DNA of 60,000 bases from Tubiluchus corallicola (taxonomy: Eukaryota > Priapulida > Priapulimorpha > Priapulimorphida > Tubiluchidae). Location: assembly GCA_030141605.1 (NCBI GenBank), contig JAQGDQ010000048.1:250001-310000 (forward strand), given 5' to 3'. Position 1 is the stretch's first letter; each line of letters opens with the position of its first letter. The notes beneath the pieces are model-generated. The model had not been told where the DNA came from and made no database searches. It saw nothing but the letters and a program-made list of their open reading frames with translations. The position numbers were made by a program, and so were the translations under genes. Below, in pieces: positions 27,985-41,800 of this stretch.

Positions 27985-30900
27985 TTATATCCTGAAGGCA
28001 TAAGAGTCGCTAAGAGTTGCATACCGCACCCATCTATATGGCACATAGGACTGACCGCTTTCAAACACGCGAATATAAGCCAGATGTATGTTAGAAGGCA
28101 CGAAATTTGAAATTTCGAAGTCCATCATTGCTGGACCGTATTCTGCACGTTGAGCTGTAGATCGACTTGCAAGCAAAATCTGAAATCATGAATTAATATT
28201 GCACACACTTCCTGCACCAATATACCACACACTGAATTACTGTGTTTTGTTGTCATTCTAAGTTCCACCATTGAAACAACAGTGCTCTAAAAACACATTA
28301 CTATGGTCACAGAACTGGATGGGATGTAACAGTTTCTGGAATTTAATTCACTCAGTATTTTTGTCATTAAATGAGTTAATCTGTGTTATTATAGGGTATA
28401 ATTAAGTTACCTAAAATAAATTTAGAAACCTTATATTGCACTCAAAGGCAGTATAACTAACTATAAACACTAACTATAAGAAACATTAATATTAGTGAGT
28501 TTATGCATCAACCTTAAACTGAGCTCGCTCTTCTGAGTGTCCAGACATCGAGGATATTCTCCACACTAATCGTTTCTCTGGAGGCAAATATTCGGCCGAA
28601 TGACCAGAACCTTCTAGCCTTTGAGTAATTCTGCAAGAAATAGATACTATAAGTTTATGTTCATCACATTTCAGAAAAAAAAATGCTAAATCTCTCTAGT
28701 AATTATGGCAGTGTCTTAAAGAAAGTGAAATCTGTTTTATTTGCTAAATAAATACTGGCATATTACAACTCATTCAACTGACAAGAAAGATTTTTAGCGA
28801 AACAATCTTTATTGTTTAACAACTTGATCTACCTTTTTTTAACGACATACCCAATAATACATGATTCATATAAAAAAGGTACCAATAAGAAATCATCATT
28901 TTACATTTTCTGCTCAGGCTCTACTGACTTAACAAAAATGTGAAGAAAGTTAGGAGGCAAAAGCTAGGTGAACACTGGAGACTTTTACTGGACAACAACA
29001 TGTTTGCATCTAGCGAGTGAGTAGTAGTGGGGTCTTGTATATGTGAACAGGCTAGCAGACTTAATCAACTTATTCTTTTAATCTTTCGAATTACAAACTT
29101 TCATTAGCTGCCGTACTCCACTACTGCCAGCTAGTGGCATCCATATCCCATCAAGTGTTGAATGAGGAAAGGCAATGCGTCTTACCTTTTTTCTTTGGTA
29201 ACATGTGTCACTGATCACTTCTTTTATATATGAGAGGAGAGCTTTTGGGAGTACTTTTCAGGCGAACTGCGTGCGTAAACCAGCCATGTAGAATTATAAA
29301 TTTAATTTTTACGATCTTTTGTCGTTGTACCACTTCACTCTGGTCCTGAGATACAGTCACTGTTACATTTTGTTAAGATGCACAGAGGATTTTAAGAATG
29401 CATTTTTAAACATTGAAATAAAGCCCATTTCACAGTTGGGTTATTACAGTATCACCATGCTTTTCATACTGAGGACAGGTAATTCCTGAAACTGTCAAGC
29501 CTCTTTATACAACTCGCTTTATACCGACCAGATAAAAGTTGGCATTGTAGTAACTTTGGTGTTATAACCGTGTGTTAAATTTTGTGATAGATGTATCACA
29601 AAAGAGCCAGACAGGTTTATACAGGTTACAGCCTTCAATTTTCACTCGAAAGCTTAATGAATTAAAGAAAATTATTATATTAATCATTTGTGAATTAATG
29701 ACTCACTCAAAATCAAACAATTTCTTCTTTATCAAGAAGTTTTGTTTACATAACGAAATTGTCATGTACTAGTCTATATAACAGGCTGTAAGCCTACTGC
29801 TCCACTAAGCATGCATACGTAAAAGTCAAGTCATAACCACAAATTTAGAGCTGCAATTATAAGCATTTAGAGCAAACTTGACAAAAAATTATTTTGACAT
29901 TTCAAAAAAATGTAACTCTTGAGTACTTTGCTGAAGTTAGCTCATTCAACCTGACTAGTGGTTTATTTAGTGTTTTTATTTCACTTTACACACATGCTGA
30001 TTGGCTTCAAAATACTTTTCCAATGTTAATAAAGTACGTTTGGCTTTTGTTGCTTGAGGGAAGTATGCCATCGGGTTCTGTCTGTGCATTTTTTCTTCAT
30101 TCTCATCTTCTCCATCTTTCGACATTTTTAACATGTCCAAAATTTCTGCATCCTCTAAAATGAATGTGGCTTTGGCATTCTTGTCAACATCAGAAAATTC
30201 CTCATTAGTCAACAACTTCAACAGATGAATGTGAAAACGTGTTACCAGTCTTTCAAACAAATTCTCACCATTAGCACAAATGATATATTCAATGCTACTA
30301 CCAGCTTGATCACTATCATCCTGCTCGCTGCTATTGCTCTGCTCAGGTGGTGACACATTTGTGTATCTCATCCATATTAATAACATCTCGCAGAGAATAA
30401 TTTTCCAGAACTCTCCTTGCTTAAAAGATCAATACCAAGTTCTTTACCAAAAAAACATTGTTTTTCAGCATTTCTTGGACAAGTGGAGTCTTTTTTGTAT
30501 GTGTCACAAGAACCACAAAAACAATGATTTCTCCATCTCATGCAGGTCTGAACTTTTTTACAGACAACTCGAATTTTTAAACAGAGAGCCACTTATCTGC
30601 ACTGTTCAAATATCACCAACAGTCCTCCTTTTAATAGGCTCATTCCATAAAGCGGAAAAATGATCAGCAATTTCTTGCTGCGATTTGTTTGGATGATTCT
30701 CTGAAAACAAGCAAATATCATGCTTCTCGCTGGCGAAAAAAGAGCCATGTGTTTTCTTGTCAGTTGCCAATGTGACTGCATGGCTTTGACAACAATGTTA
30801 TTGTGACTGTATGACACACTGTACAGCTTGCAAGCAGAACACGATATCAAGCATTATTTATACAACACATGATGTCTGGCCAGTGTCAGCAACTCAATGG

Positions 30901-33900
30901 AGAATATAGCTGTCTCATACAGCTAGCATTATATCGAGAAGCTGGTGGTGTTAGTTGAGACTATTGGCAGTATTTCCCCATTGAACATCTTATAATTAAT
31001 TTCGGTGGTATGGACTTAATATATGTGTGCTTGCATAGCAAAATCGTTCATAAGCCCGCAATTAACCTTTTCTAGTTATTCACGTACCCTGAATCTCCAT
31101 TTCATGAGGATCATTTTGATACCAAGTTCATCGCTCTGCTCTGTGTTATTTCTAAGCTGAGATAATCCACCGTGAAGTTAAGGCGCAGGCTATGCACTGA
31201 AAAACATAATCTCGAGAAATCGCTGTTAAAGTCAGCCATTGTTTTTTGTCGCGTCTCTACAAAACACTTAGCAACCGTACGAAAGTGTGGTTGCTATGGA
31301 CTTTGCAAGAGCACATTGAAGTTATGTTTAAATCCAGTAGATGGCTCTTCCTGACGAAGATTTGGGCTTGTCTACAGAAAAAACCCGAAGCAAAATGACT
31401 GCTTCCACGAGCTACTATCGGAGTTTGAAAATACAAGTTTTCTGCAATTGCAGTACTAGTCTCTAAACAGAGATGTGGGCGCAGAGTTATAAAATTAAAT
31501 TTTTAGTATTTTTGAACATTTTCTTGATAATTTGATGCTAGAATATGAAAGTCCAGTATATTTGGCCTTTGTTTTTTATAAAGAAACAAAAAATTAAAAT
31601 TAGACCAAAATTTTAGTGCATTCTACTTTGAAGCATCATAATGTAGTTTTAACTATGCCGACTTATGGACCGTTTTGATTTGCAAGCACACATATGTAAC
31701 ATTAATTTGCTTGGTGGATGACTGTTGAATACAGCCATTTCGTTCCTATATTTTGCAGGCGGTAAACGAGTTCGGCGGTATAACGAGGTTTAACTGTAAT
31801 CCCTAATTAGTAGTTCAGTCACCAAACTGCTTGAAAGACTTAGCATGACCTTCTTTATCATATGATATATGGGGAGTCAGAACCTAAACGAAAACATACA
31901 TTGTTGCTTATGATACAGAACTATGTAAGTTAGTAAATTTCAAACGCTCACCCATTTACCAAAAAACCTGCTTTGCCTCCTGAACTAAAACTGCTAAGTG
32001 AAACTTTTGGAACTTTCAAATTTTTATTTAGATGCCACTCTACAAAGCAGCATGTAATACGTGTCCATACTGTGAAACAACATGCTGATGGTACATTTTT
32101 GCATTTCCTGAATAGTAGGTGAAACTACCTAAAAAGACCAAAAAAAGTAACACCCAACTCTGTTACAATGTATTTGAATGAATATCACGCTTACCCAGTA
32201 GATGATTTTGGTAAAGGAATGGTCACAGTTATATTGACAGCCTTTGCTGTTACCGGAACATCACAGTATAGTCTTACCATTAATTCAACATCTCTAAAAA
32301 TGACAAAAAAAAATATATATATATATATCACATTTCGTGAAAACTAACTTTAAGTACAGCCTCTTGACATATACAGTGCCCATACTTTTTACAATCGCAA
32401 CCTGTTTTGAGCAATGAAAAATAAAGTGAAAGATTTCCTTTCTTCGAGAATAGCCATATTTCATTAAAATATTAATATCTGATATTGCTACAAGATCTAA
32501 ATAAGGTATAAAGGGATTATAAAATGGACAGTTATTTTTCTAAAACTTGTACAACCAATATTTGTGGGTATATAATAACATTTACAAAAAATTAATTCAT
32601 TTTTTCCATTTGCGAATGAAATATTACAAGACGAAGGAGTATGATATTTTATAATACAGAAAAGCATCAAAAATATATAATAATCTTACATATGTAAATT
32701 GCTTTCATATCTAAAACATATAATACAGTTTGATATAATTATGTATTAAAAGATATTCACAATTAAAAATTCATCAAATTTGACAAGTTAGCCTAAAAAT
32801 TATTGAAACGCAGAAAAATTAATTAAACAACTTATTAATTAAGTAATAATGAACTTTACAGCAGTAAACGTGTCCAATTTTGTAAGGCTGTCAGTGTACT
32901 TCAACTGCTATACTTTGTAGTGGTAAAAGAATTTCCAAGTTTAATAGCAGTAACACATACTGAACGAAGGCATTATAAAACCTACCACGAGGTACTGCAA
33001 GTTCATGAATTAAGATTATATAAACTAACAGTGTCTGTAGAATTTTGGCAAAATGCTTATCACACTTAAAATGGCAAACGAAAACCTCTGTGCAATGAAA
33101 AAATATGTAGTAAGATTAGGGTTATATTTAATATGACGTGAATATGTGACTGACAATTAAGACACAGACAAGAAATGCTTGTACTTTGCCAGCAGCAAAT
33201 GGTTGCAGCATACCTTTCACTATCAGTATCATCTAATGTTACAGAAAGTCGACATGGAAATGGACACTGACTCTGGCCACTTAGCTGGTATTTGAGCACT
33301 GAAAACTAAAACAACAAATCATAGCTTTTACGCACAAATTAAAATGTGTTATAAAATACGATTTGTCAGTTTGTTATTCCAGCAATGTAATAAAATATAT
33401 AAAAAGTGTATCTACGATAAAGTTTTAACTATTTAGCCTGTAACTAAACAGTCATGCATTTACTGCAAGTGTCTTACTGCTTTGTTCACTAGATCAGACA
33501 AAGTCATTTTTGAGATTAACAGATTGAATTTAATAAGTTCAGATTAGTTTACTCTCAATATTATCTCTAAAAGCACAGTCTCACTTAAATGAAATTAATA
33601 AAACACGTAATAAACATGTAACAGTACTTTTTTATTAGAACACTTACCTCACCTTGAGGTGGCGTAATAGTGAGAACATTCCCCTCTGCTAAGTCAAGTT
33701 TTACACTTGGATGAAACTGACAATCTTCCAACAATGTTGAACCATAAGCTGCAACACAAAACAGTAGAAAAGTTCACATCATGAAGGACAAAGCCATTTT
33801 TCAAAAACTTGTATAACTTGATGTAACAAGATTTATGCAACAGCTTGTAATTTTACATGTAAATGTCAGTATAATGATGTTTTATATTTTGGATGAACAC

Positions 33901-36900
33901 AGTTAAAATCCTAATTTTGGTGATATGTAATTTAATATAATGTGTAACTGCTAACATAAAAAATGAAAAAGTCCTTCCCAAACAAACATTTGGCATTCTG
34001 GAGGACAGTTTCTTATATTCAGTAAGACAAGTCCAGTAGCCCTAAAGGCACTAACCGAACTGTCACAAGTACAGTACTATATGAACTCTCAAACAAATTT
34101 AGAAAATTGAAAGTTGTTCACTACCACACTACTGTATGTTGAGATTGCGTTTCGTCCAAATTTTTTTCAAAATCGGTTAAGTATAGTAATCAATGTAATT
34201 ACTTCATAACTGTGTTAGCATCTGAAGAAAATGACAAAGCTGCCCAACACACCTTTCCAACAATAATCTGACCTACAAGATAAACTAAAAAGATAAATAG
34301 TTGACATTAAGCAATCTCATGCCTGAATTTTCTACTTCATCTTCTGTTGTCATGACAATATGCTCGCTGATTCCCATTTTCACTAATGGTGAACCACCTA
34401 GGAAGCTCTTCATTAAGATGTGACCAGTCACTTGTGATCTAATCAAGCTTCCATGAGTATCAAACAATGCAGTAATTCTTTCTATCACATCTATGAATAC
34501 TTCATTGCGTCTCAGCTCAACATCAGACCGTGACTGAATAACAGGCTTGTTTGCTGCAGAACTAGGAACGACCCGTTTTTCTATACCAAACTGAAATTAT
34601 ACAGAGTTTTACACAAAAAATTCATAACAGCAATTTTGTGAAAAAGAGAACAACAATAAACCACTAGTCTGCCAAAACGAGCACTGATTGCTTTTGAAGC
34701 ACCTACTTTTTTATAACTACTACGATCTACCCTGAAATGTTTACAACACATGCATTTAAAAGGTACAGAACGACAACTTTTCCATAAGTACATAGAAAAG
34801 AAGGAAAGCAAGGAATGCACATCCACCAAGAATGTGCAAAAATATTTTAAATTATCTGTCTCAAAGCTTGAAGTGTCATTATATGATGGCAAGAAGAAGA
34901 AACAATAGTACTTACCAAGCCTGACTTCTCTGTAATGTCAAGCTGCACAAGAACTGGTTCACTCTGAATAAAAGGCTTGATTTTCTCAGTTGCTGTCTGC
35001 TGAATAACTCCACAATCCTAAAACACAGGTTTGGCAGACAGTGGGCATGTACAGTAACAGTTACATAGTTAGTGACAGTGTAATAATAGCATGAAAACGA
35101 ACAATATAATAAGGTCATTCACGAAATTTTACTTCAGTTTTTGCATGCAACTGCTAGGAGTAAAAAAATTTTGTACAAGTTTTCACAAATATTTGTGAGT
35201 TTCTTTTATAAGAAAAACTAAGACTAAGCATGTAATGTCAATGCCTAAAAGAAACTAGATTTATGGATCTTTGCTGTAAAGCTTTGAACTAATTGAAATA
35301 GTGAAGGGCTACTAAAATGGACAGATGAATTCAAAGACCACAAAAGCTTCCTTACAATAAGGCATCTAACAATTTTATAAATAAAATCAGATAATCCCAG
35401 TCTAGTGCTTTAAAATGCCTTTACAATGCACTGATGATATTGTAAAAAAATTCAAACCAAACTAAACCTGTGATCATACAGGCAATGAACTGGCATCTAT
35501 ATTTCTTCAAGACTGTTTTTCTATGTGCACGGGTTTCATACTTACACTTGATGGGCGAAGCACTTTTTATACAATAAAATACTTACGACAATCTCATCAA
35601 GGATCTCCAGTACTAACAACAGGTTCTTCCGAATGGAATACTCATTTACAGTACCGCAAAAATCCTTGCATAAATTATAAAATCTGAAAAAAGACATCAA
35701 ACAATTGTGTGTGAAATTTGCCTGTCATCATGAAAGTTCCAGTAACCATTAGTAACAAAGTTGGGGTTATTCTAGTTACTATGTGATGCCCTCATATATT
35801 CAAATTTAAAGTCTTGGGGATGTGTACTTCCGTAAAATTCTTAATCATCCTTACTCCTAGCTCTACACACAATGGCACTGGAGCTAGGAGTAAGTCCCGA
35901 AGCTCAAACCTACTCTAGTTCATACATGAGTCCATCATCTGGCAAAATTTTCAGGTATCTGCATGATCTAAACTATTAAACTAAAATTATGAAACACTCA
36001 ACCACCCCCAGGCCTAGGTCTACCACAGGCAATTCGCATTAAAAGTTGAATTTGCTGCGGCTTCTGCACGAGTCTTTTACCAGAATAGAATATATGAAAG
36101 TTTTAGGACGCAGAATTTGATGAACACAAAGTCTGATGCGAAGCTGCTAAAAAGTTGCTGCGAAAGCTACAGACCTACAATTTTTAACTACAGATTTATG
36201 TCTTCTAATTTTGATGTCCTTGTGGTGTAAAACGTATACTATAGGTACAATATTTAGTTTATAGGCCGAAGCAGTGCTTGTCCAATCTTGCAAATATGTA
36301 TAGAACTGGATACTCAGACATCTTGAAGCCATGACATCTGTGCTAGTTTGGTAAATTCTTTGAAAAGCATTTTGAGCGAATAACATACCTGAGACAAATT
36401 GAAAAATAATTACCTGTGTAAAAACTCTACAATTAGAAAGTTAGACACATCTTCAGTAACCACAGCAACAAAATATAGCCCCTCACGACTTACGTACAAA
36501 TATTTCTTATCTTGGTCAACCTAAAATAAAAACAAATCGAAAACATAACTGAGCCACTGAATTAACATAATTAACTTGATAATATAAAGGATAATTCTCC
36601 ACAATGAGAAACGATAATGACAGAGATGTTAGCCATGCTTGGATAGGTACACAACCTTTTTTTTGCTGACAGCAGTAGGGTAATTCAAACCTTAGAGCAG
36701 GGATGAATTTATAGGGACTCGCATCGGTTTGGCACCATGTGCGATTCAAGAAATACAGAATCTATTTATTATTCTGATTTCAGCTATTTGAAAAATGCAA
36801 ACACGCATAATACATATATAAAGGTGCATCTTTTGTTGATAAGTGGGTTACATGTCTGCCAGTGCAATAATGCAATAAGCAATTTTATTGTTACTTCTAA

Positions 36901-39405
36901 CTTCTAACCAACTGCCACATTTGTTTGCCTATTAAATTTTTAATGATTTGCTATAATTTCCTAACTCTCACAATATTTTTTTAGGAATCACCAGTTATTA
37001 AACTTATGCAGTAATATGCCGTTTTAAACAACCACTTGCAGCAAAAGCAGCTGCAGCCACCATCTTTTTGACACACAACATGTTTATGAAACAAGCCAAA
37101 TTTGGCAAATGTGGATAATTTAATTTTTTAGAATACCTTATTAAAAAGCAATGACTTCAGTTATGAGTTTGATTGTAGAACAGTGTATTTTCAGTAGTGC
37201 TACATTAAAAATGCCTTCGTGTTTGTCTACTATTATTATTGAAATATGTAACCATTGTGCAAATTATTTGCTTCAACAATGATTGCCACCCAAGAATTTG
37301 CAATCCCATTTGAAACTTGTATTTTCAATTTAAAGAAAGAAATAATTGGCCACAGATTGCTGATTTATTATCGGATACTAATTAATCACATACTCCAGAA
37401 AAAAATTGTCCATACAGTATGGTGTTTGGTGGAATGATAGCAAATTGCATTATTTCGCAAATTTCTATTTAGAAACAACAACAAAAACAACAATTATGTT
37501 CATTATTTTCCAGAACAGTACTGTAAGTAAATCTCGCCAATTTGCTGAGAGCAAGTTCTATCTAGTCGGAACACTGTTGCAAGATCTGTTGCAAGTTTTG
37601 CTGAGAGTCAGCTCATGCTTACTATTAGAAGTTCACTCACAGCAATTTTGCTACATAGTCTGAACAAGATGCTTGAGACTTACTTGGCAAGTTACTTGAC
37701 AAGATAACTTGCTAGTCTGAATGTGCCGTAAGGATGAAACAAGTCAGATACAACGGTGTAAACATTGCAAAGAAAAATGTATATGCATGCATTAATGTAA
37801 ACAAAAACAAAATGCTTACAATAATAGGAGGTCCTGATTTTGTCTTTTCTAGTAAATTACTGAAAACTTCTGCGACTAAAGTGGAATAGTTTCCATGATC
37901 TAAAAGGAAATTAGAAAAATAATAAAATAACACGCTGTTAAGTGGTAGGCTTAACGAACAAGGTTATTCACAAACGACAAGGAAAAGCATGTACTGATGC
38001 AAACTACAAATACGTAGTTTAATTAAATTGGGTTATTAAGATAATTCAGAACTTTAAAAAAAAATTTACAATTGTTTATATTGTACATACAGACGTCTAC
38101 GTACAGCATACTCTTGTTTATCATGCGAATACTAAATTACCAATTTGATGTGTGTGATTAACACCCATTGTATGGTCTGATATTAGCACAAATGTAGAGA
38201 AAGTGCATTCAGTCACAAGTGCACCTTTATAATATCTATATCTATATTTATATTCTATCTTTATCCAATAACTTGATAATAAATTGTTATGAAGGAGAAA
38301 AAAGAAAATGAGATTACACACACAATCTCTCAACCAATCTGTGGTTTCTATCATATATTAGAAGTATTACTCCGTTTTTAATCAAGCTGCTAAATTTCTC
38401 AAAATTTTACTTTACAGTGTGCCTTGTGCCATATAATTGTACAACTGTAAGCCTTTTTAATTTATGACATGTGAACTTATTCTGTTTTGTCAGAATAATT
38501 AATTTTGACAAATATTAATTTGTCAGTTTAATAACTGTGGCAAGTGAACAGAATTTCCAGTTTACATGAGTATAAACACTTGTACCTACTCACAGGCTTA
38601 TAGTGCAGTTAAGATATAAATTATTAGGTACACTTCCACACAATGTGCTTGGAAGACTCTCTGGGACAATGTGACTGAGATCTTTTTCATCTAAGATAAT
38701 AAACATGGTGAATAATTCCTTTTAGAGGACAAAAATTTAATTCATACTTAAAATTAGTTTGCAGCTTATCAACTTGAAGTTAATTCCAATAGTAAAACTC
38801 ATACAAATTAAATTTTACTGATTTTCTTTAATATACTACAAAGAAATTAAAATATAATGCAGGGATAATCAGCAGCATGGCAAATCCATAGGCAGATAAC
38901 TGGGAGAACACTTATTACTAATATTACTATATAATATTAGTAACAATTGCCCCATAAAATGCGGCAATTTACGTTTTCTTCACAGATCTTTTTTACACAA
39001 ATTACACAACTGTACAAGCTGGAATACTGCATTTAATGAAGAGATCTATTCAATGCACATGGTTGTGGCAGAACTGGAATCTAACTCAATATCACGGTTA
39101 AGCCACTAAAATGAGACAAAGAATTGGGATGGTGAATAAAATCATCTAGAGCAAGTACTGGTCCTAGCAGTCACCTACCCATTCACTGCCCAACCTTGGC
39201 ATTGCTTAGCTTCAGTCGTTAAGAAGGAACAGATATGACTATTCCAAGTCACACTTCACAACTAAGAATGCTGATTTGTTATATACAGTGTTAAAAAACT
39301 TCACAAGGTCACAAACTAGGCCTACCTAATCTGAATGACATACTTACAGTTCCTGAGAAGGAGAAGTTCTGCTCCACTGTTTGAAATGAATACTGTCTCT
39401 ATCAT
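27985..39405 (-). CDS. AP4M1: AP-4 complex subunit mu-1, 11 exons, complete
   Basis: Exons in transcript order: 39405-39348, 37899-37820, 36520-36414, 35683-35587, 35017-34916, 34590-34323, 33748-33648, 33305-33214, 32293-32195, 28630-28513, 28179-27985. They sum to 1317 nt, 438 residues plus stop (human 453), and all phases agree. The N-terminal longin-like domain starts MIETVFISNSGAELLLLRN. The linker has KRVVPSSAANKPVIQSRSD, very close to human, and EVFIDVIERI opens the mu homology domain, which contains LTITPPQGEFSVLKYQLSG. The end, WVRYATLSDSYAFRI, matches the human C terminus. The protein is the cargo-binding medium chain of the AP-4 coat at the trans-Golgi network, recognising tyrosine-based sorting signals. 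The intron after 34323 appears to start GC, not GT. The large intron 28631-32194 contains a pogo/Tigger element. Confidence 0.93.
29492..31797 (-). mobile_element. pogo/Tigger DNA transposon, internally deleted
   Basis: The right end, read on the minus strand, is ACAGTTAAACCTCGTTATA, the typical Tigger/pogo terminal repeat. The left end at 29492 reads actgtcaagcctctttata, a diverged inverse partner, and both continue with similar ac-ctcg-ttta/ttatacc sequence. The span is 2.3 kb. Transposase remains lie on the minus strand but lack the DDE catalytic core. It sits in the AP4M1 intron. Confidence 0.75.
29976..30750 (-). pseudogene. pogo/Tigger (CENP-B-like) transposase relic
   Basis: The first helix-turn-helix is seen at about 30750-30600: HDICLFSENHPNKSQQEIAD and, further on, IKRRTVGDI. 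The second begins HEMEKSLFLWFL (about 30550), with stops and frameshifts after it. The frame 30386-29976 resembles the acidic C-terminal tail of these proteins, ending AKRTLLTLEKYFEANQHV. About 300 residues of DDE domain should lie between these parts and do not. Confidence 0.75.
38594..38690 (-). CDS. Orphan CRAL-TRIO-like open exon in AP4M1 intron 1
   Basis: Minus-strand segment with a good acceptor (ttattatcttag) and donor (GTGAGT). In the phase left by AP4M1 exon 1 it reads EKDLSHIVPESLPSTLCGS, then VPNNLYLNCTIS. The LSxxxPxxxLPxxLxGxV pattern is that of the last helix of Sec14/CRAL-TRIO domains, as in PTPN9. Splicing it between AP4M1 exons 1 and 2 would shift the frame (97 nt). If unspliced at the donor, the frame meets TGA two codons later. 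It may be an exon of another gene, a dead exon or coincidence. Confidence 0.35.
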
Positions 39406-39552
39406 ATTGGGAAAATTGCCAACAAATCAATCTGTAATAATATCAATCTTCACTGATTGTCTACAAATAGCAGTTAACATATCTACCCATAATTCCATGT
39501 TTAAATGGCTCTGTTTTTTGCTGCTTTGTTGCATATGCTAAACATTGTGCAA

Positions 39553-40073
39553 CTACATCACCACACAAACTTTAGAATCTCTTTGTTTCTTCTTGTGTTT
39601 TTTGGGCGGATGCCGAATGCTGCTCTGTCGATGTTGTTCCTTAAAATCACCTTGAACAATAACATGTTTTTTATACATTTCAGCATCTTTTTGACCACGA
39701 GATAGTGATGTGATATTGTTACCGCCAAGCAAAAAATCTGGAGGAAGACATAAATGCTGTTCTATTAGTTCTCTTGCCACAGAGTCACCTCCTTCTGCAG
39801 TATTTTCAAATGCTTTTATTTTGTTATTCTCTAAAACCTCACTATCACTATCAGGTTCATTAATTTCATTAAGAAGGTCCGCTTCACTAGGAGGGAAAGT
39901 TCGATGAAAGAAATAACTGTTGGATGATTCGACCGACTTTCCAGCATTATCCTCTAATATATTGTGACTAGAAGTATCCTCATTTGTTTCTTTAAATAAT
40001 TCTACTTCAGTGGAACCAAAAGATGCGGTATTCTGCGAATCCATAGAAGCAAGAACTTTATGCTGTGGACGTC
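39553..40073 (-). CDS. Unrecognised terminal exon ending in a basic CaaX box
   Basis: The frame is open from beyond 40073 to TAG at 39553. A possible acceptor, TGTGTTTTTAG, lies at 40074; the first ATG is at 40044, giving 163 residues if translated alone. The sequence is acidic and Ser/Asn-rich in the middle, then has ELIEQHLCLPPDFLLGG, and ends KKHKKKQRDSKVCVVM. CVVM is a proper CaaX motif with Met, favouring farnesylation, and the polybasic run before it would aid membrane binding. I do not recognise the family. The stop is only 148 bp upstream of the AP4M1 start on the same strand, so the two may be adjacent genes sharing little more than a short spacer. Confidence 0.55.
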
Positions 40074-41800
40074 TTTCAACTAAATGTGCAAAACTAAAAA
40101 CACATCCATCTTGCTTGCTTACAGATGCACAAATGTTACGTATGTGTTACGCAACCCTGCCCTATTAGAATTGTGCTTTATTGATTGTATAAGGAGTTCG
40201 TTGCATCCATTATTCATTACACTTCATTATTCTCAGGAATTCATTATTAGAAATAATTGATGACAGCTGTGGCTACTATTGAACATGGTCTGGAATGTTA
40301 ATTAGCTGCTCCCATAATTTTTGAGAGTGGCAGGGTGAACATTTTAAGACAAGCACAATGAATATAAACGACAGTTTCAAAGCTAATATAATCTAATCAA
40401 AATCAATGAGGATAAGCCTATTAACCTGTTTGTGGCAAACAGGTAAACAGGTAAATGGCACAAGATAAAAACACAGAGACGACTAGATCTGTTGTGCAGG
40501 GACTTCGAATTGAGAACAATGGCAAACAATGGCAACAGGCCAACACCCACCATATGAAGATCTGTTACTTGATTTGACATGTTCTTCAGTGTTTTTAAGT
40601 TTTTTTTCTTGATCGACTCCTATAGCTTTTCTGCAACTTCAAATTACTTAGCCTATCTGTAAAAATTATAGCTGTACCATTACTACCATAGAACTATTAT
40701 TATTAGCAGCCCTAGAATTATTAGTAGACAAAGCACGCTTAGAACAATTCTGACCTCGGATGGCTGATAAAATTTCTATTAGAATTGCGAGTAAACAATT
40801 TTCTACAAAGTAACAATTGATTGACAACAATCAAAAGTGATTTAAAATCTGCCAGCTTTACTTTTGCATCACTATGCTCTACTCACATGCCCAATTTTCC
40901 TCCTCTCTCTGCAATGCAACATGCAGAAAATGAGGACAATTTTTTCAAGTAAAACTGGTTTAGCAAAGGCCAGGTTATGAATATCTGCACGCATGCCGTT
41001 GTGTGATTTTTCTAGCACTAATTTAACAAACACTTAAAATTTTCAAATAGTACAAAAGCTGTTTAACGTGTTTTGCCATATTTTTCCTGACATAAATATC
41101 AAAAGTCCTGCTGTGATTTTGTATTTGAGCTGCTTACCTTGGTAATGCATTTAGCCCATTGCCAACATTCATCATGCATTCATTTATTACTATAAATTGT
41201 CGTGTAGGCAACAGATGTTGTGAATGATGGTGTATTGTTTTTTACTGTATCTATTGTCGACTTCAGTTTTAGGTAAATCGAACAGCTGACAGTTTTGGGG
41301 ATTCAGAGGTCAGACCAGTTTTTGCACATTTTGCATGTCTTTGTATCTTTTTATACTCTTGTGTGTTAAAAATAAATATTTTGGAGTTTTTAAAAATATT
41401 AATCGAAGCTGTTGACGTATTGTCGTGATGTGGATTTACCAACTGGTGTAACCTATCATGTATGCAAGATGCTCAACTGACTCTCGTCTCTCCAATAATC
41501 TATTGTGATCAATAAAGCTAGAATGAAACAAATTTGATATTTAATCATAGAAAATAGGCCCACCATGCCACCCTCTTACACAGTATGGTCTTTCGTCACC
41601 TCTGCCCGTATTTATCTGTATAATATGCACTAATATCTTAATGTTGTACTTAATCCAACATACCTTATCCAAAGAAATAAAGACTAGATGATAACTGTCT
41701 GTAAACGGTCCTATCTCAAATGCCTTTTGAAACTGTCAACTGATGAAGCACTGATGGTTGATGAAGAAAAATGGTTCAATGGTTAAACTATGTGATGCGC
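40074..41800. other. Intergenic, no recognised content
   Basis: No exon with family resemblance was found on either strand, although the upstream exons of the CaaX-box gene could lie here. Confidence 0.35.
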
